The notes: generated by a model not told the origin, from the letters alone. DNA of 64,000 nt from Paenibacillus faecis (GCF_008084145.1 NZ_VSDO01000002.1:1054001-1118000), one strand, 5' to 3'; positions 16,989 through 25,165 are shown, numbered from the stretch's first letter. Program-made: numbers and translations.

Positions 16989-18143
16989 TCAATTCTTCGC
17001 CCTAAAAGGCCTGTAGAACTCCCGAATGTCCTCGGCCAAAGCCTCCGGTTCTTCCCAAGCGGTAAAATGTCCGCCCCGAGGCATCGAAGTCACGCGGGTT
17101 ACATTCAGGTGGCGTGCAGCCCACGCTTTAGGCGGAAGCAAGACATCCGCCGGGAATAAGGCTAGGGCTGTCGGAACCTCGATGTAGCCGAGCGGCGGCA
17201 AAGAATGCGCGTTTTCATAGTATAGATGCGCTGACGATCCGATGGTGTTGGTCACCCAATAGACCATGATATGCGTGATGAGTTCGTCTTCACTGAATCT
17301 TTGCTTGAGGTCACCTTGGCAATCACTCCAAGCCCGGAATTTCTCCATCAGCCAACCCGCCAATCCTGACGGGGAGTCGGAAAGTCCATAAGCCAGCGTT
17401 TGGGGGCGTGTCGATTGAATGGACATGTAGCCTCCCTCTTGAGCCACCCAGGCCGATGCCGCTTGCTTGTAACGCCGTTCTTCCTCCGAAAGTTTGGCCT
17501 CATCGGCAGCAGACATCAGATCCCTGATAATCCCGATATCGGTGAGGTGAATTCCGTATAACAGCTCGGGATGGTTGGCCGCCAGGTATCTGGTCACGCC
17601 GGAGCCGACATCCCCGCCTGCGGCGCCAAATTTGGGGTAGCCTAATTCTTCGGTCATAAGCTTGGCCCACATGTCGGCGACACGCTTATTGTTAACGCCG
17701 GGCTGTTTAGGGCGGCTAGAGAACCCGAATCCGGGTACGGAAGGGACGATCACGTCAAAAGAATCCTCAGGGTTACCGCCATAGCTGGCCGGATCGGTTA
17801 GAAGCGGAATGATTTTTTGATAACGCAGGTAACTGTCGGGCCATCCGTGGGTGAGAATCAGGGGCAACGGGTTAGGTCCCTTCCCGCGCTCATGTACAAA
17901 ATGCACGTCGATGCCGTCGATATGACAGCGAAACTGGGCTAAGCGGTTCAACGCGGATTCTTGCGCGCGCCAATCATATTGGTCTCTCCAATACGAAACG
18001 AGCGATTTTAAGGTGGTTAATTCCGTGCCGCGTTCCCAACCCGTGTCTTCGACTTGATCCGGCCAACGGATGTGCCGCAGCCTGTACTGCAGATCGTCCA
18101 GGATCTCATCGGGGACGTGAATATGAAAACGTTCAACAGCCAT
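16989..18143 (-). CDS. Epoxide hydrolase (microsomal EH-like alpha/beta hydrolase)
   Basis: A 384-residue enzyme. Residues 1-105 are the N-terminal epoxide-hydrolase extension, then the alpha/beta-hydrolase core has the oxyanion motif HGWPDS (99-104), the nucleophile Asp178 in GGDVGSG and the catalytic His in MPRGGHFTAWEEPE near the C-terminus. It should open an epoxide to a diol through an ester intermediate on Asp178. The start at 18143 follows AAAGGAGGAG. It is divergent from an AraC-family gene, and a 15-bp repeat in the shared intergenic region suggests that the AraC protein controls both. Confidence 0.88.
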   Translation of the reverse strand: MAVERFHIHVPDEILDDLQYRLRHIRWPDQVEDTGWERGTELTTLKSLVSYWRDQYDWRAQESALNRLAQFRCHIDGIDVHFVHERGKGPNPLPLILTHGWPDSYLRYQKIIPLLTDPASYGGNPEDSFDVIVPSVPGFGFSSRPKQPGVNNKRVADMWAKLMTEELGYPKFGAAGGDVGSGVTRYLAANHPELLYGIHLTDIGIIRDLMSAADEAKLSEEERRYKQAASAWVAQEGGYMSIQSTRPQTLAYGLSDSPSGLAGWLMEKFRAWSDCQGDLKQRFSEDELITHIMVYWVTNTIGSSAHLYYENAHSLPPLGYIEVPTALALFPADVLLPPKAWAARHLNVTRVTSMPRGGHFTAWEEPEALAEDIREFYRPFRAKN

Positions 18144-18165
18144 GTTTGACTCCTCCTTTTGTTGC

Positions 18166-18351
18166 TATATAAATTGAACTTGAGTTTTACGAATAGGCAA
18201 GAGTGTGAAATGATTCTGGAGAAGCGAAGCGTTCGCCTTTGTGAACGGATTTTCACATTAAAAGTCAATTAAAAAAATCTGGGAACAACAGCGATCGGAA
18301 GAACATTACACACGGCTGCCTTACAAGTAAATCAATAGTTCAATTTATATA
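18166..18351. promoter_or_regulatory. Paired inverted 15-bp operator between divergent genes
   Basis: TATATAAATTGAACT at 18166-18180 recurs exactly, inverted, at 18337-18351 (AGTTCAATTTATATA), with about four more matching bases beyond it. Each copy has the same orientation relative to its own gene. This fits a shared binding site or duplicated promoter element controlled by the AraC regulator. Confidence 0.7.
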
Positions 18352-18433
18352 CAACGTCATTATATCCCTCCCCCCGGTGTGATACACTGGCATAAATGAA
18401 GGTTCTGACTATACTATTTGATAGGTGAACGCT

Positions 18434-19288
18434 ATGCCGCAATTCGACCGATACAAAAACCGCCTGGTGAACATTGAATTTGCCCCCGTGGAGGATCTGA
18501 GTCATCTTCCTTACCCCGATCGGCTTTCTCTCGTTTTCGTCACGTCCGGGAGCATGAGAGGGATACTGAACGAACGTCCCATATCGGTTGCCGCTCCCTG
18601 TATCCTGTGTCTGGCGGAAGAGGATGAGCTAAAAATTGCGGAGGAGCAGAACGTGGCTGCACAATCCTTTCATTTTCAACGCGAATTTCTGAACTCCGTA
18701 CCTGATTCCGAGACGCAGCGCGATCTTCGGATGGCTCCGAGAATTCGGACGGGCCTTTCCCTTTTTCAAAGAGATGATGCCCATACAGGTGTGCCCTATA
18801 TAACGGAAAAAGCTTATCCGCTCCTGTTCGAATGGTTTTTTGTGCTCGGTACGGAAGTGCAGGCGCAGAGCGATGAGCGGTGGAGATGCCGAATCAAGAA
18901 ATACCTGATCCAGATTTTGGGCATGCTCGAGGATTTAAATCGGAGCAGCGAACAATCGCCGGTGGATCTGGTTCTGGAATACATCCATACAAATTATTTC
19001 AGGAAAATTGCTTTGGAAGATCTGACGAAATGCGCCCATTTGAACCGGGTGAGTCTGAACAAGCTGTTTCAGGAAAGATGCGGAACTACCGCCATGGGTT
19101 ACTTGCTTACGCATCGCTTGAAGGTAGCGGGCGATCTGTTAACGCATACGGATATGAATCTGAACGATATCGCACGTGCCACCGGATTTGAATACGACAC
19201 TTACTTTATCAAGCAATTCACGTCCAAGAGAGGGCTGTCGCCGACCGCGTATCGGGTGGCCTCCCGGAAGCTAGCGGCATTTCTGTAG
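18434..19288 (+). CDS. AraC-family transcriptional regulator
   Basis: A 284-residue regulator. Residues 1 to about 170 form an N-terminal cupin-like/ligand domain, and residues about 185-284 the two AraC helix-turn-helix motifs (DLVLEYIHTNYFRKIALEDL at the start, ARATGFEYDTYFIKQFTSKR, GLSPTAYR at the end). ATG 18434 is chosen because AGGTGA lies five bases upstream; an in-frame GTG at 18425 overlaps that site. The divergent epoxide hydrolase gene is the likely target, with a perfect inverted repeat between them. Element A of the four-palindrome repeat follows about 80 bp after the stop. Confidence 0.82.
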   Translation: MPQFDRYKNRLVNIEFAPVEDLSHLPYPDRLSLVFVTSGSMRGILNERPISVAAPCILCLAEEDELKIAEEQNVAAQSFHFQREFLNSVPDSETQRDLRMAPRIRTGLSLFQRDDAHTGVPYITEKAYPLLFEWFFVLGTEVQAQSDERWRCRIKKYLIQILGMLEDLNRSSEQSPVDLVLEYIHTNYFRKIALEDLTKCAHLNRVSLNKLFQERCGTTAMGYLLTHRLKVAGDLLTHTDMNLNDIARATGFEYDTYFIKQFTSKRGLSPTAYRVASRKLAAFL

Positions 19289-19370
19289 GAGGCTTACTCT
19301 CGTAGACCGAATTGAAGTTACCCCTTATGAATAAACCAAAGAAGCTGGCGCCTAGAGTGCTTCCAGACTC

Positions 19371-19570
19371 CCAACTCCAAAAGGATGCAAATCTGCAGGT
19401 ATTTAGACCGATTCCCGAGGGAATGTGAAAAAAGATGCAAATCTGCAGGCATTTCCAGCGATTTTAGAGAAACGAGCCGGTTTCGTCGAAAATTCCTGCA
19501 GATTTGCAGGAATTTAGAAATTTTGAGTCCAAACAGGAAAAAAGCATGCAGATATGCAGGAATTTTATGT
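19371..19570 (+). repeat. Four-palindrome intergenic element, copy A
   Basis: About 190-200 bp with four units of a TGCAAATCTGCAGG-type palindrome. TGCA starts at 19386, 19436, 19497 and 19547, so spacings are 50, 61 and 50 bp. Units 1-2 read TGCAAATCTGCAGG; units 3-4 read in the opposite sense (CCTGCAGATTTGCAGG, TGCAGATATGCAGG). The third unit has 11-bp arms with AAATT flanks. The sequences between units are also conserved with the reverse complement of copy C at 61.18-61.38 kb, including a 23-bp identical block that begins CGAGCCGGTTTCGTCG. It lies between the convergent araC-type and EamA genes. No transposase or coding role is apparent. Confidence 0.85.
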
Positions 19571-19583
19571 TATCAAGGTTGTC

Positions 19584-19616
19584 TGAAGGGGTACTAGTAA
19601 TAATCGCACCCCTTCA
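19584..19616. repeat. Inverted repeat next to element A
   Basis: A 9-bp inverted repeat TGAAGGGGT / ACCCCTTCA (19584-19592, 19608-19616) with a 15-base loop. It is followed by GGGGTAGG rather than a T-tract, so a terminator role is doubtful. The rest of 19289-19750 outside the listed elements holds no gene. Confidence 0.5.
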
Positions 19617-19713
19617 GGGGTAGGCAAAAGCGGCAACGGCATAGTAGCTTGAACGAAGTGAAAGCTGGCGCCTTTAGATGCGAGACGGTAATAAAGGCTT
19701 ATGGCCTAAGAGC

Positions 19714-19738
19714 AAACCACCCGCTCAACGGGTGGTTT
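19714..19738. terminator. Bidirectional terminator upstream of the EamA gene end
   Basis: A perfect 10-bp stem AAACCACCCG / CGGGTGGTTT (19714-19723, 19729-19738) with a five-base loop, followed by TTGATTTGTT on plus and A-rich DNA on the other side. It separates the araC-type locus from the convergent transporter gene. Confidence 0.75.
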
Positions 19739-19750
19739 TGATTTGTTACT

Positions 19751-20659
19751 CTAACCGGCGGACTTCTGAACTTTTAAAGATGGAGGGTTCGAGCTTCCCG
19801 CCCGGAGATTGCTGCTAACAATCCCTAGCAGAATAATGATTACCCCGATCCACTGCGGCAAGCTGATCGGTTCCGCCAGTACCAAAGAGGACATGATCAG
19901 AACCACCGGCAATTCGGAGGAGGTAAGAATGGTCCCCAATCCTGAACCGACATGCGGCATTCCAATGGAAAACAAGAGGGGAGGAAGGACGACCCCGAAC
20001 ACACCCAGCGCTAATCCATAAGGAAACACCCCCACTAAAACATCCATGTCGAATAAAAACGTTGGCGGAAATACGAGAAAGACGGTGATTACGCCTCCCG
20101 TGGACAGCAGAGCGCTTTTTAAAATGGGCGGGGCTTCTTTTTCGACAGAACTGCTCAAAAAAACAAAGGTGGAAAAGCTGCATGCCGCAAGCATACCCCA
20201 TACGGTCCCCTGCCATGACAACGTCAGGCTTTCCTGAAAGAAGATATTGGCCGCCAGAACGGAACCGACCAGAAGCAGCCCGATCGAGACAAGCTTACGC
20301 TTCGTAGGCTTTCTCTTATGGAACGCCCACTCCAGCAGGGCCCCGATCCATACGAACTGAAACAGAAATACAATAGCGAGAGAAGCGTTTAGGGTTTGTA
20401 AAGCTTGATAATAAAAGATACCGGTTGCCCCGAACGGAATCCCGGATAAGATCAGCTTGGTAATTTGCCTGCGAGTCAGTCTTTTCTTTTTGGTAAATAG
20501 GACGGCAAGCCAGGCCAACACAACGCCGAAGAAATACTGCGCTCCGGTCACGGCCGACACGGTGAATCCCGCAGCATAGGCCAATTTTACGAAAGTGGAT
20601 AATATCCCGTAACAGCAACCTCCTAAAAAAACAATCAGTGCATAGTGCCAAAATTTCAT
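19751..20659 (-). CDS. EamA-family (DMT) transporter
   Basis: A 302-residue membrane protein with ten hydrophobic segments in two five-helix EamA repeats. The first starts MKFWHYALIVFLGGCCYGIL and the second begins near residue 150 (LTLSWQGTVWGMLAACSF). Such drug/metabolite transporters usually export small metabolites or drugs; the substrate is unknown. The ATG at 20659 is chosen over an upstream in-frame start because GAAGGAGGAG precedes it. It has its own promoter and a leader with a terminator hairpin, so expression is probably controlled by attenuation. It is the last gene of the minus-strand cluster. Confidence 0.85.
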   Translation of the reverse strand: MKFWHYALIVFLGGCCYGILSTFVKLAYAAGFTVSAVTGAQYFFGVVLAWLAVLFTKKKRLTRRQITKLILSGIPFGATGIFYYQALQTLNASLAIVFLFQFVWIGALLEWAFHKRKPTKRKLVSIGLLLVGSVLAANIFFQESLTLSWQGTVWGMLAACSFSTFVFLSSSVEKEAPPILKSALLSTGGVITVFLVFPPTFLFDMDVLVGVFPYGLALGVFGVVLPPLLFSIGMPHVGSGLGTILTSSELPVVLIMSSLVLAEPISLPQWIGVIIILLGIVSSNLRAGSSNPPSLKVQKSAG

Positions 20660-20682
20660 GATTCTCCTCCTTCGGTGGACGC

Positions 20683-20723
20683 AAAAAAGCCACACAAAAG
20701 ACCGGTAAGGCCTTCCGTGTGGC
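20683..20723 (-). terminator. Leader terminator upstream of the EamA transporter (attenuator candidate)
   Basis: On the minus strand a stem GCCACAC...GTGTGGC (20723-20717 with 20695-20689) is followed by TTTTTT at 20688-20683, only 24 bases before the transporter start. A competing pairing TGTGG/CCACA upstream could act as an antiterminator. The signal that controls it is not evident. Confidence 0.65.
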
Positions 20724-20797
20724 GAAAATAGAGATAGTCTCCAGAAAAGTCCACATCATCCTGATTAGGTTTTAGATCGTATTCCGTTCCGGTAAAC

Positions 20798-20827
20798 AGT
20801 ATAAAAGCATTCTTGGCGTGTTGTCAA
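20798..20827 (-). promoter_or_regulatory. Sigma-A-type promoter for the EamA transporter
   Basis: On the minus strand TTGACA (20827-20822) and TATACT (20803-20798) are separated by 18 bp. This lies just after the stop of the YdeI-like gene and gives a leader of about 130 bases before the transporter start. Confidence 0.75.
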
Positions 20828-20847
20828 TCCTAAATCCGCTTAACAAC

Positions 20848-21417
20848 TTAATCGTCCAGCAGGCGTCCATCATCATGCCATTGCCCGTACGTTTTATTTT
20901 CCCGCGTGTGGGTTATCAATTTGTCCAACCGGCTCTTAAACAATTCGGGTTGGTTCAGGACGCTTTGAATCGTGTCGATTCGAACCCTTTGATAAAGCGC
21001 CGGAAAGGCCAAGAAATTGGCATAAACTTGCGGTTCCTCCCGCAGCCTCTGCTCAATAAACCTATCGATTTTAAAAGAATCGGGGTCCATATCGGGAAGT
21101 ACTTTTCTGCCTTCGTCTGTCATAAGCCCCAGCTTTTCGAGGCGGCGGACACGCGCTTTGTTGAGTTCGGTCCATGAACTTTTTGGGCTTCGGGGTGACA
21201 GCCTTTGCCCCGTCTCCGTTTCGGATATTCTCTTTTTGATGCCGTCGATCCATCCAAAACACAGAGCTTCTTCGACCGCGTCCAGATAAAGAAGGGTATC
21301 CGGAGTCGGCTTCATGCTGACGACCACCCAACAAGCTTTCTCGGTCATGCTATGCTCGAGGAGCCAACTCCTTAACTCTTCTCTCGATTTGGCAGGGAGG
21401 AGATTTTCAATTTTCAT
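20848..21417 (-). CDS. YdeI/OmpD-associated-family protein
   Basis: A 189-residue cytosolic protein of the YdeI-like family: LLPAKSREELRSWLLEH at the start, then LYLDAVEEALCFGWIDGIKK, the family-typical SPRSPKSSWTELNKARV, and a C-terminal helical region. The biochemical function of the family is poorly defined. The start at 21417 lies five bases beyond the end of the DinB gene without a strong binding site, so translation is probably coupled. It belongs to the minus-strand WYL-DinB-YdeI cluster. Confidence 0.8.
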   Translation of the reverse strand: MKIENLLPAKSREELRSWLLEHSMTEKACWVVVSMKPTPDTLLYLDAVEEALCFGWIDGIKKRISETETGQRLSPRSPKSSWTELNKARVRRLEKLGLMTDEGRKVLPDMDPDSFKIDRFIEQRLREEPQVYANFLAFPALYQRVRIDTIQSVLNQPELFKSRLDKLITHTRENKTYGQWHDDGRLLDD

Positions 21418-21421
21418 AGAT

Positions 21422-21940
21422 TTAGCTTATAGATGCGGTTGGTTCCATATACCAAAAGAGCGCGTAGTCGTTCATAGTGGATGCGTGCCCCAATTGCCGC
21501 AGCATCGTGGAAATATTGCCCCGATGGTAGGTCCCGTGATTAACGACATGCAGCACCATTTCCGAGAAGCGGGTTTGACGGACTCCGGCGAACGGATTGT
21601 TAAGCAGCACGCTTTGCTCCAGATCGGCATGGCTTCGGAACCATTGTCCGTATTGTTCGGCTAATTTCCCGAAAGCATTGGCGTACTCCTCCACGGAACC
21701 CAGGACATTCTCATTTAGCGGTTTCGCCGCTTGAAAAGCCTCAGGCATCTCCATGCCCGTCAAAACCAGATACCACATCGTGTCCACAGAGTAAATATGA
21801 CTCAGAGCGTGGGCGATAGTGGGGAATGAACTGTTCACTTCCTGGCTCAGCACGGAGGACGGGAGTTCCTTGATTCTCCCCAGGATCGTTTGGTTGGCCC
21901 AGGCGTGATATTGGTACATTTCTACGGGATGATTCGTCAT
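21422..21940 (-). CDS. DinB-family protein
   Basis: A 172-residue four-helix protein of the DinB/YfiT metal-dependent superfamily. Metal-ligand histidines are seen at HALSHIYSVD (about residue 50) and VVNHGTYHRGNI (about 136-140). These proteins are often thiol-dependent transferases or stress proteins, but the activity of this one is unknown. ATG 21940 is preferred with AAGGAGA eight bases upstream; a TTG six codons earlier overlaps that site. It is 81 bp downstream of the WYL regulator, with a terminator between them, and is followed immediately by the YdeI-like gene. Confidence 0.82.
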   Translation of the reverse strand: MTNHPVEMYQYHAWANQTILGRIKELPSSVLSQEVNSSFPTIAHALSHIYSVDTMWYLVLTGMEMPEAFQAAKPLNENVLGSVEEYANAFGKLAEQYGQWFRSHADLEQSVLLNNPFAGVRQTRFSEMVLHVVNHGTYHRGNISTMLRQLGHASTMNDYALFWYMEPTASIS

Positions 21941-21999
21941 TCGTATCGTCTCCTTCAATTGTTCTTGGATTTGTTTTTGCTTCTGACCCGATTATAAAA

Positions 22000-22036
22000 A
22001 AAGAAGTATGACATCAGTCTGTCATACTTCTTCATA
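22000..22036 (-). terminator. Terminator at the end of the WYL regulator gene
   Basis: A stem built from AGAAGTATGACA and TGTCATACTTCT includes the last codons and stop of the WYL gene, followed on the minus strand by TTTTTTTAT. DinB and YdeI may therefore need a separate promoter or read-through. Confidence 0.75.
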
Positions 22037-22939
22037 AAGCTTGAGCGCCTGCTGAAGCTGTTCTTTGAGAATGTCCCGAAGGGGAACCGGCTCGAGGACT
22101 TCGGCCCCGCTGCCAAAACTGAGCAGGATGGACCAAAGCCAACGCGCCTCGAGCGGCCGGTAAACGGGAATCCGCACGGTCATGCTCCCGTCGGCGTGAA
22201 ACTGCTTCTCCGCCTGGTGAAACTGATCCATCACATCCGCCAAAGCCTCAGGCCGTACCTGGAGTACGACTTCTTCAACCTGGCCATCCCAGGCCTTTTT
22301 TGCAGATCCCGTGTCCTCCGGAAGATTGTGATGCGGATGAAAGGTATTCGGCGTCAGCGTCAGATGCAGCATCCGGGATAGCCGGAACTCCCGATAATCC
22401 CGTCGTGTCCGGCAATACCCATAGATGTACCAGTTGCCGAATTTAAAATGAAGCCGCACCGGTTCCATCTCGCGGGTGGTCCGTTCATTCTGCGCGCTGA
22501 TGTAATCGAAACGGATAATATTTCGCTGCGAAATGGCCGTACGTAACAGAGGTAGCACGCCCAGATCCGTGCGGCGGGTATCCAAATCGACGGACAAACT
22601 CGTAGTCCGATGCTCCGGTCCGATCGTCTGCAGCCGTTCGATGGTGCCCTGCGCACGCGTGTCTTCAAACACGGTGGAGAGACTTTGGAGTACGGTAATC
22701 AAGGAATTGACATCGTATGAACCGAGCAGGCTTTTATCCATTTTGTACCCGTCCATGATGCCGTATCCGCCGTTCGTTCCCTGATGCGATACCACCGGAA
22801 ACCCCGCCGCACAAATCGCGTCGATATCCCGATAGATGGTTCTTTGCGAAACTTGAAACTCTTCAGCCAGCTTGGCGGCGGACAGAACTTCGTGATTCAG
22901 CAGCTTGAAGATGATGGAGATCAATCGCTCCAATTTCAA
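22022..22939 (-). CDS. YafY-like HTH/WYL transcriptional regulator
   Basis: A 305-residue regulator. Residues about 1-60 are an HTH_11-type helix-turn-helix (EFQVSQRTIYRDIDAICAAG). Residues about 135-215 form a WYL ligand-binding domain (IIRFDYISAQNERTTREMEP, then GNWYIYGYCRTRRDYREFRL), followed by a WCX-type C-terminal region. WYL proteins sense small ligands or nucleic acids and often repress neighbouring genes. Here the DinB, YdeI and lipoprotein genes are the nearest candidates. The binding site before ATG 22939 is weak (GGTGAT). Confidence 0.85.
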   Translation of the reverse strand: MKLERLISIIFKLLNHEVLSAAKLAEEFQVSQRTIYRDIDAICAAGFPVVSHQGTNGGYGIMDGYKMDKSLLGSYDVNSLITVLQSLSTVFEDTRAQGTIERLQTIGPEHRTTSLSVDLDTRRTDLGVLPLLRTAISQRNIIRFDYISAQNERTTREMEPVRLHFKFGNWYIYGYCRTRRDYREFRLSRMLHLTLTPNTFHPHHNLPEDTGSAKKAWDGQVEEVVLQVRPEALADVMDQFHQAEKQFHADGSMTVRIPVYRPLEARWLWSILLSFGSGAEVLEPVPLRDILKEQLQQALKLYEEV

Positions 22940-22973
22940 TAGGGATCACCGTCCGTTTGCTCTATTCTAATGG

Positions 22974-23936
22974 TCAGGGCGAAGTATACCGCCCATACTT
23001 GATGTCCAACTCTCCGAGGTTCTCCCCGTCCTCCAGCAGGAAAAAAGAATTGACGCCTTCCGCTCCCCACCACGACATCCCCAGCAGGAGACCTTGCTTG
23101 GTTTCCGCGGCCAATAGCAGCGGGAACATGCCCGGCGACACCTCACCGCCATCATCCACGCGCCAGACGGAAATATCGTCTTCAGCGACCGCCGGATAAT
23201 CCCGAAATAAGAAGTTCTCGCCGTTAAACAAGGCGATGCTGAACAGCCGGTCTTTTCCCTTGTCCGCAAATCTTACGAGATAAAGCTTGCGTTCCGAGCC
23301 GATGCCCGCCAGCGTCCAGATTTGCGTCACATCGCGGTCTCTCATGAGGGAGATGTTTTCCTTGAGCGTTTCCTCAGCTTCAAGTTCCGCATCCGTTCCC
23401 GTCTGCGCCGGGGGAGTGATTTCAAGCAAGGATTCAAGGTCAAAGTCCTGCTTCTTCACCACATAGTAGGTCTCGTTGGGAGCGGCCTTCCCGTCTAGGA
23501 TATCGAAGACGTAACCTTCCAGGTTGGCAAAATTGTTGGCGGTCTCCCGGCCGCTGCTTTGGTCGGAGCCGGTTTGCCAATTCGCAAATCGGACGCCGTA
23601 GGTTTTTCCGCCTTCCCCGATGATGTGGTCGTATTCCGACAGGGACGTCTCCAGCCCGGCTTCCTGCCCGGTTACGATGATTTGGCTGCCGTCCGCGTTC
23701 GCGAACCCGAAAAAGGGGCTTAATTTTTCAATGTCGGCAACATGTTTCTGCTCATCGAGGTGATCGTCAGCTTTATTCGCTATCGCACCCGTGTCGATAT
23801 TCCCTAGCTGCGTTTTCGCCGGAGGCGGAGCCGCTTCTTCCTTATGAGCCCCCGAGCCGTCGTCCTTACTAGAACAGCCCAGGGTCAGCGACGTCAGCAG
23901 CGATGTTAGCGCGATCGCCGTGATCCATTTTTTCAT
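22974..23936 (-). CDS. Lipoprotein of unknown function
   Basis: A 320-residue exported lipoprotein with signal peptide and lipobox LTLGC (Cys21), then a low-complexity linker KDDGSGAHKEEAAPPPAKTQ. The rest is an acidic, beta-rich extracellular domain with no motif that I recognise. It contains a self-consistent core (ADGSQIIVTGQEAGLETSLS...) and ends GELDIKYGRYTSP. The ATG at 23936 has a GAGGAG a few bases upstream. It precedes the WYL regulator by 34 bp and may be co-transcribed with it. Confidence 0.7.
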   Translation of the reverse strand: MKKWITAIALTSLLTSLTLGCSSKDDGSGAHKEEAAPPPAKTQLGNIDTGAIANKADDHLDEQKHVADIEKLSPFFGFANADGSQIIVTGQEAGLETSLSEYDHIIGEGGKTYGVRFANWQTGSDQSSGRETANNFANLEGYVFDILDGKAAPNETYYVVKKQDFDLESLLEITPPAQTGTDAELEAEETLKENISLMRDRDVTQIWTLAGIGSERKLYLVRFADKGKDRLFSIALFNGENFLFRDYPAVAEDDISVWRVDDGGEVSPGMFPLLLAAETKQGLLLGMSWWGAEGVNSFFLLEDGENLGELDIKYGRYTSP

Positions 23937-24022
23937 ATTCCAGTGAACTCCTCTCCGATCTATTATAAAATAGACGTTATGACAAAGGTATTTATCACCA
24001 AAAGCTTTAGAAGGAGAATATC

Positions 24023-25093
24023 ATGCTTCGACAAACGGAACAACTCATTCATCTGCTCCATAGCCAACCGAGGCTTTCGGCCGCGATTCTCCAAGCCTAT
24101 TGCCAAATGATTTCGACCTACGGAGACCGTGAAGACGCCGCCGCACTGTTCAAGCTTTTTCTGGAGCAGCCGGAAGATTATCGTCATGTGATGCTGCTTG
24201 ACCCCGTCATGCGATGCGGGGATCTGGCGTTGGCGCAAGAGATCGATCATCATAGCTTTGAGCAAAATAAGCTGAAGCGGGAGATGCCGAGCGATATTTT
24301 ACACGTATTGGGATATATGGGCTATGAGAAATATGTTGATTATATGGTAGATTGCATAGAGATGAGCGACTGGGATCTGTCCAAGGATGCGTGTCTTGCG
24401 CTGATGCACCTTGCGCTCGGGCCGCGTCATGAAGACCGGCTGAGGGCGGAATTCGAAAAGGTATACGGGGAGCCGCTGTTCCCTGAGTTTTTGCCGGCGC
24501 TCTCGTTCAAGTTCAGCGGTCCGGAGCTCGTTCCGAGGCTCTTGGCTTGGGGGGAGAGGGCTTCCACGGATTGTAATGCCGGGATTGTTTTAGGCATAGC
24601 CGCATATGGGGAAGGTCAGAGTGAAACTCTAAAGCAACTCCTTTGGAACCCGGGATGGGAGTTATACGCCATAGGAACCGGAAGTCACTGGTGGGCTTAC
24701 ATGGGCATGCAGATGGTGAACTTGTCTTTTCGCGAACTTATTCTGGATATTAAGAAGGACACCCCATTGGAACAGGAGAAACGTGATTCGGAAGAGACGG
24801 ATATGAGGCTCGTAGAACATAAGCTGGACATACTTCATGATTTGCTTGACCTTAAACTGAGCCGCGCGTTGAGCCCGTTTCGGTTTGTCCAGGGAGTTCA
24901 AGAGGACTTAACGCAGCTGTACACGTTAATGTTTGAATGGAGTACCGTGCATCAGGATGACTCGTTCCTTGGCCGAATCGGCCGTTATTTTGGGTCCGAT
25001 CACCCGCTGGTGAACAAGTATTTGCAGTTGAACAAGAGAATGGAAGAGGGGATATTCCGGGAGTTGGAGCGGGATCTTCTTCAGATGAGTTGA
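24023..25093 (+). CDS. Hypothetical helical protein
   Basis: A 356-residue soluble protein, almost entirely helical, with repeated helix-turn-helix pairs that resemble HEAT-like repeats (LSAAILQAYCQMISTYGDRE, DILHVLGYMGYEKYVDYMVD, DACLALMHLALGPR). No catalytic motif or signal peptide is seen. ATG 24023 follows AGAAGGAGAA. It is divergent from the lipoprotein gene and probably monocistronic. Function unknown; a scaffold or immunity-like role cannot be judged. Confidence 0.65.
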   Translation: MLRQTEQLIHLLHSQPRLSAAILQAYCQMISTYGDREDAAALFKLFLEQPEDYRHVMLLDPVMRCGDLALAQEIDHHSFEQNKLKREMPSDILHVLGYMGYEKYVDYMVDCIEMSDWDLSKDACLALMHLALGPRHEDRLRAEFEKVYGEPLFPEFLPALSFKFSGPELVPRLLAWGERASTDCNAGIVLGIAAYGEGQSETLKQLLWNPGWELYAIGTGSHWWAYMGMQMVNLSFRELILDIKKDTPLEQEKRDSEETDMRLVEHKLDILHDLLDLKLSRALSPFRFVQGVQEDLTQLYTLMFEWSTVHQDDSFLGRIGRYFGSDHPLVNKYLQLNKRMEEGIFRELERDLLQMS

Positions 25094-25165
25094 AGCTTTT
25101 TCTTTAATTTAAGTGAGATCGTCCACCTCCATTATGCTATAATCGTAAACGGGAGGTTGGTACTC

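Noticed and set aside
19385..19597. Possible CRISPR array or small gene in element A (repeats of about 16 bp at regular distance)
   Set aside because: Units are palindromic, alternate in orientation after the second, have spacers of unequal but fixed length that are conserved between copies, and there are only four. The open frame through them has no binding site and the 50/61/50 spacing does not keep frame.
20316..20759. Leader peptide (MMWTFLETIS...) before the EamA gene
   Set aside because: It is an open frame that crosses the terminator and runs far into the transporter gene in another phase. No clear ribosome binding site or codon pattern for attenuation was found, though it cannot be excluded.
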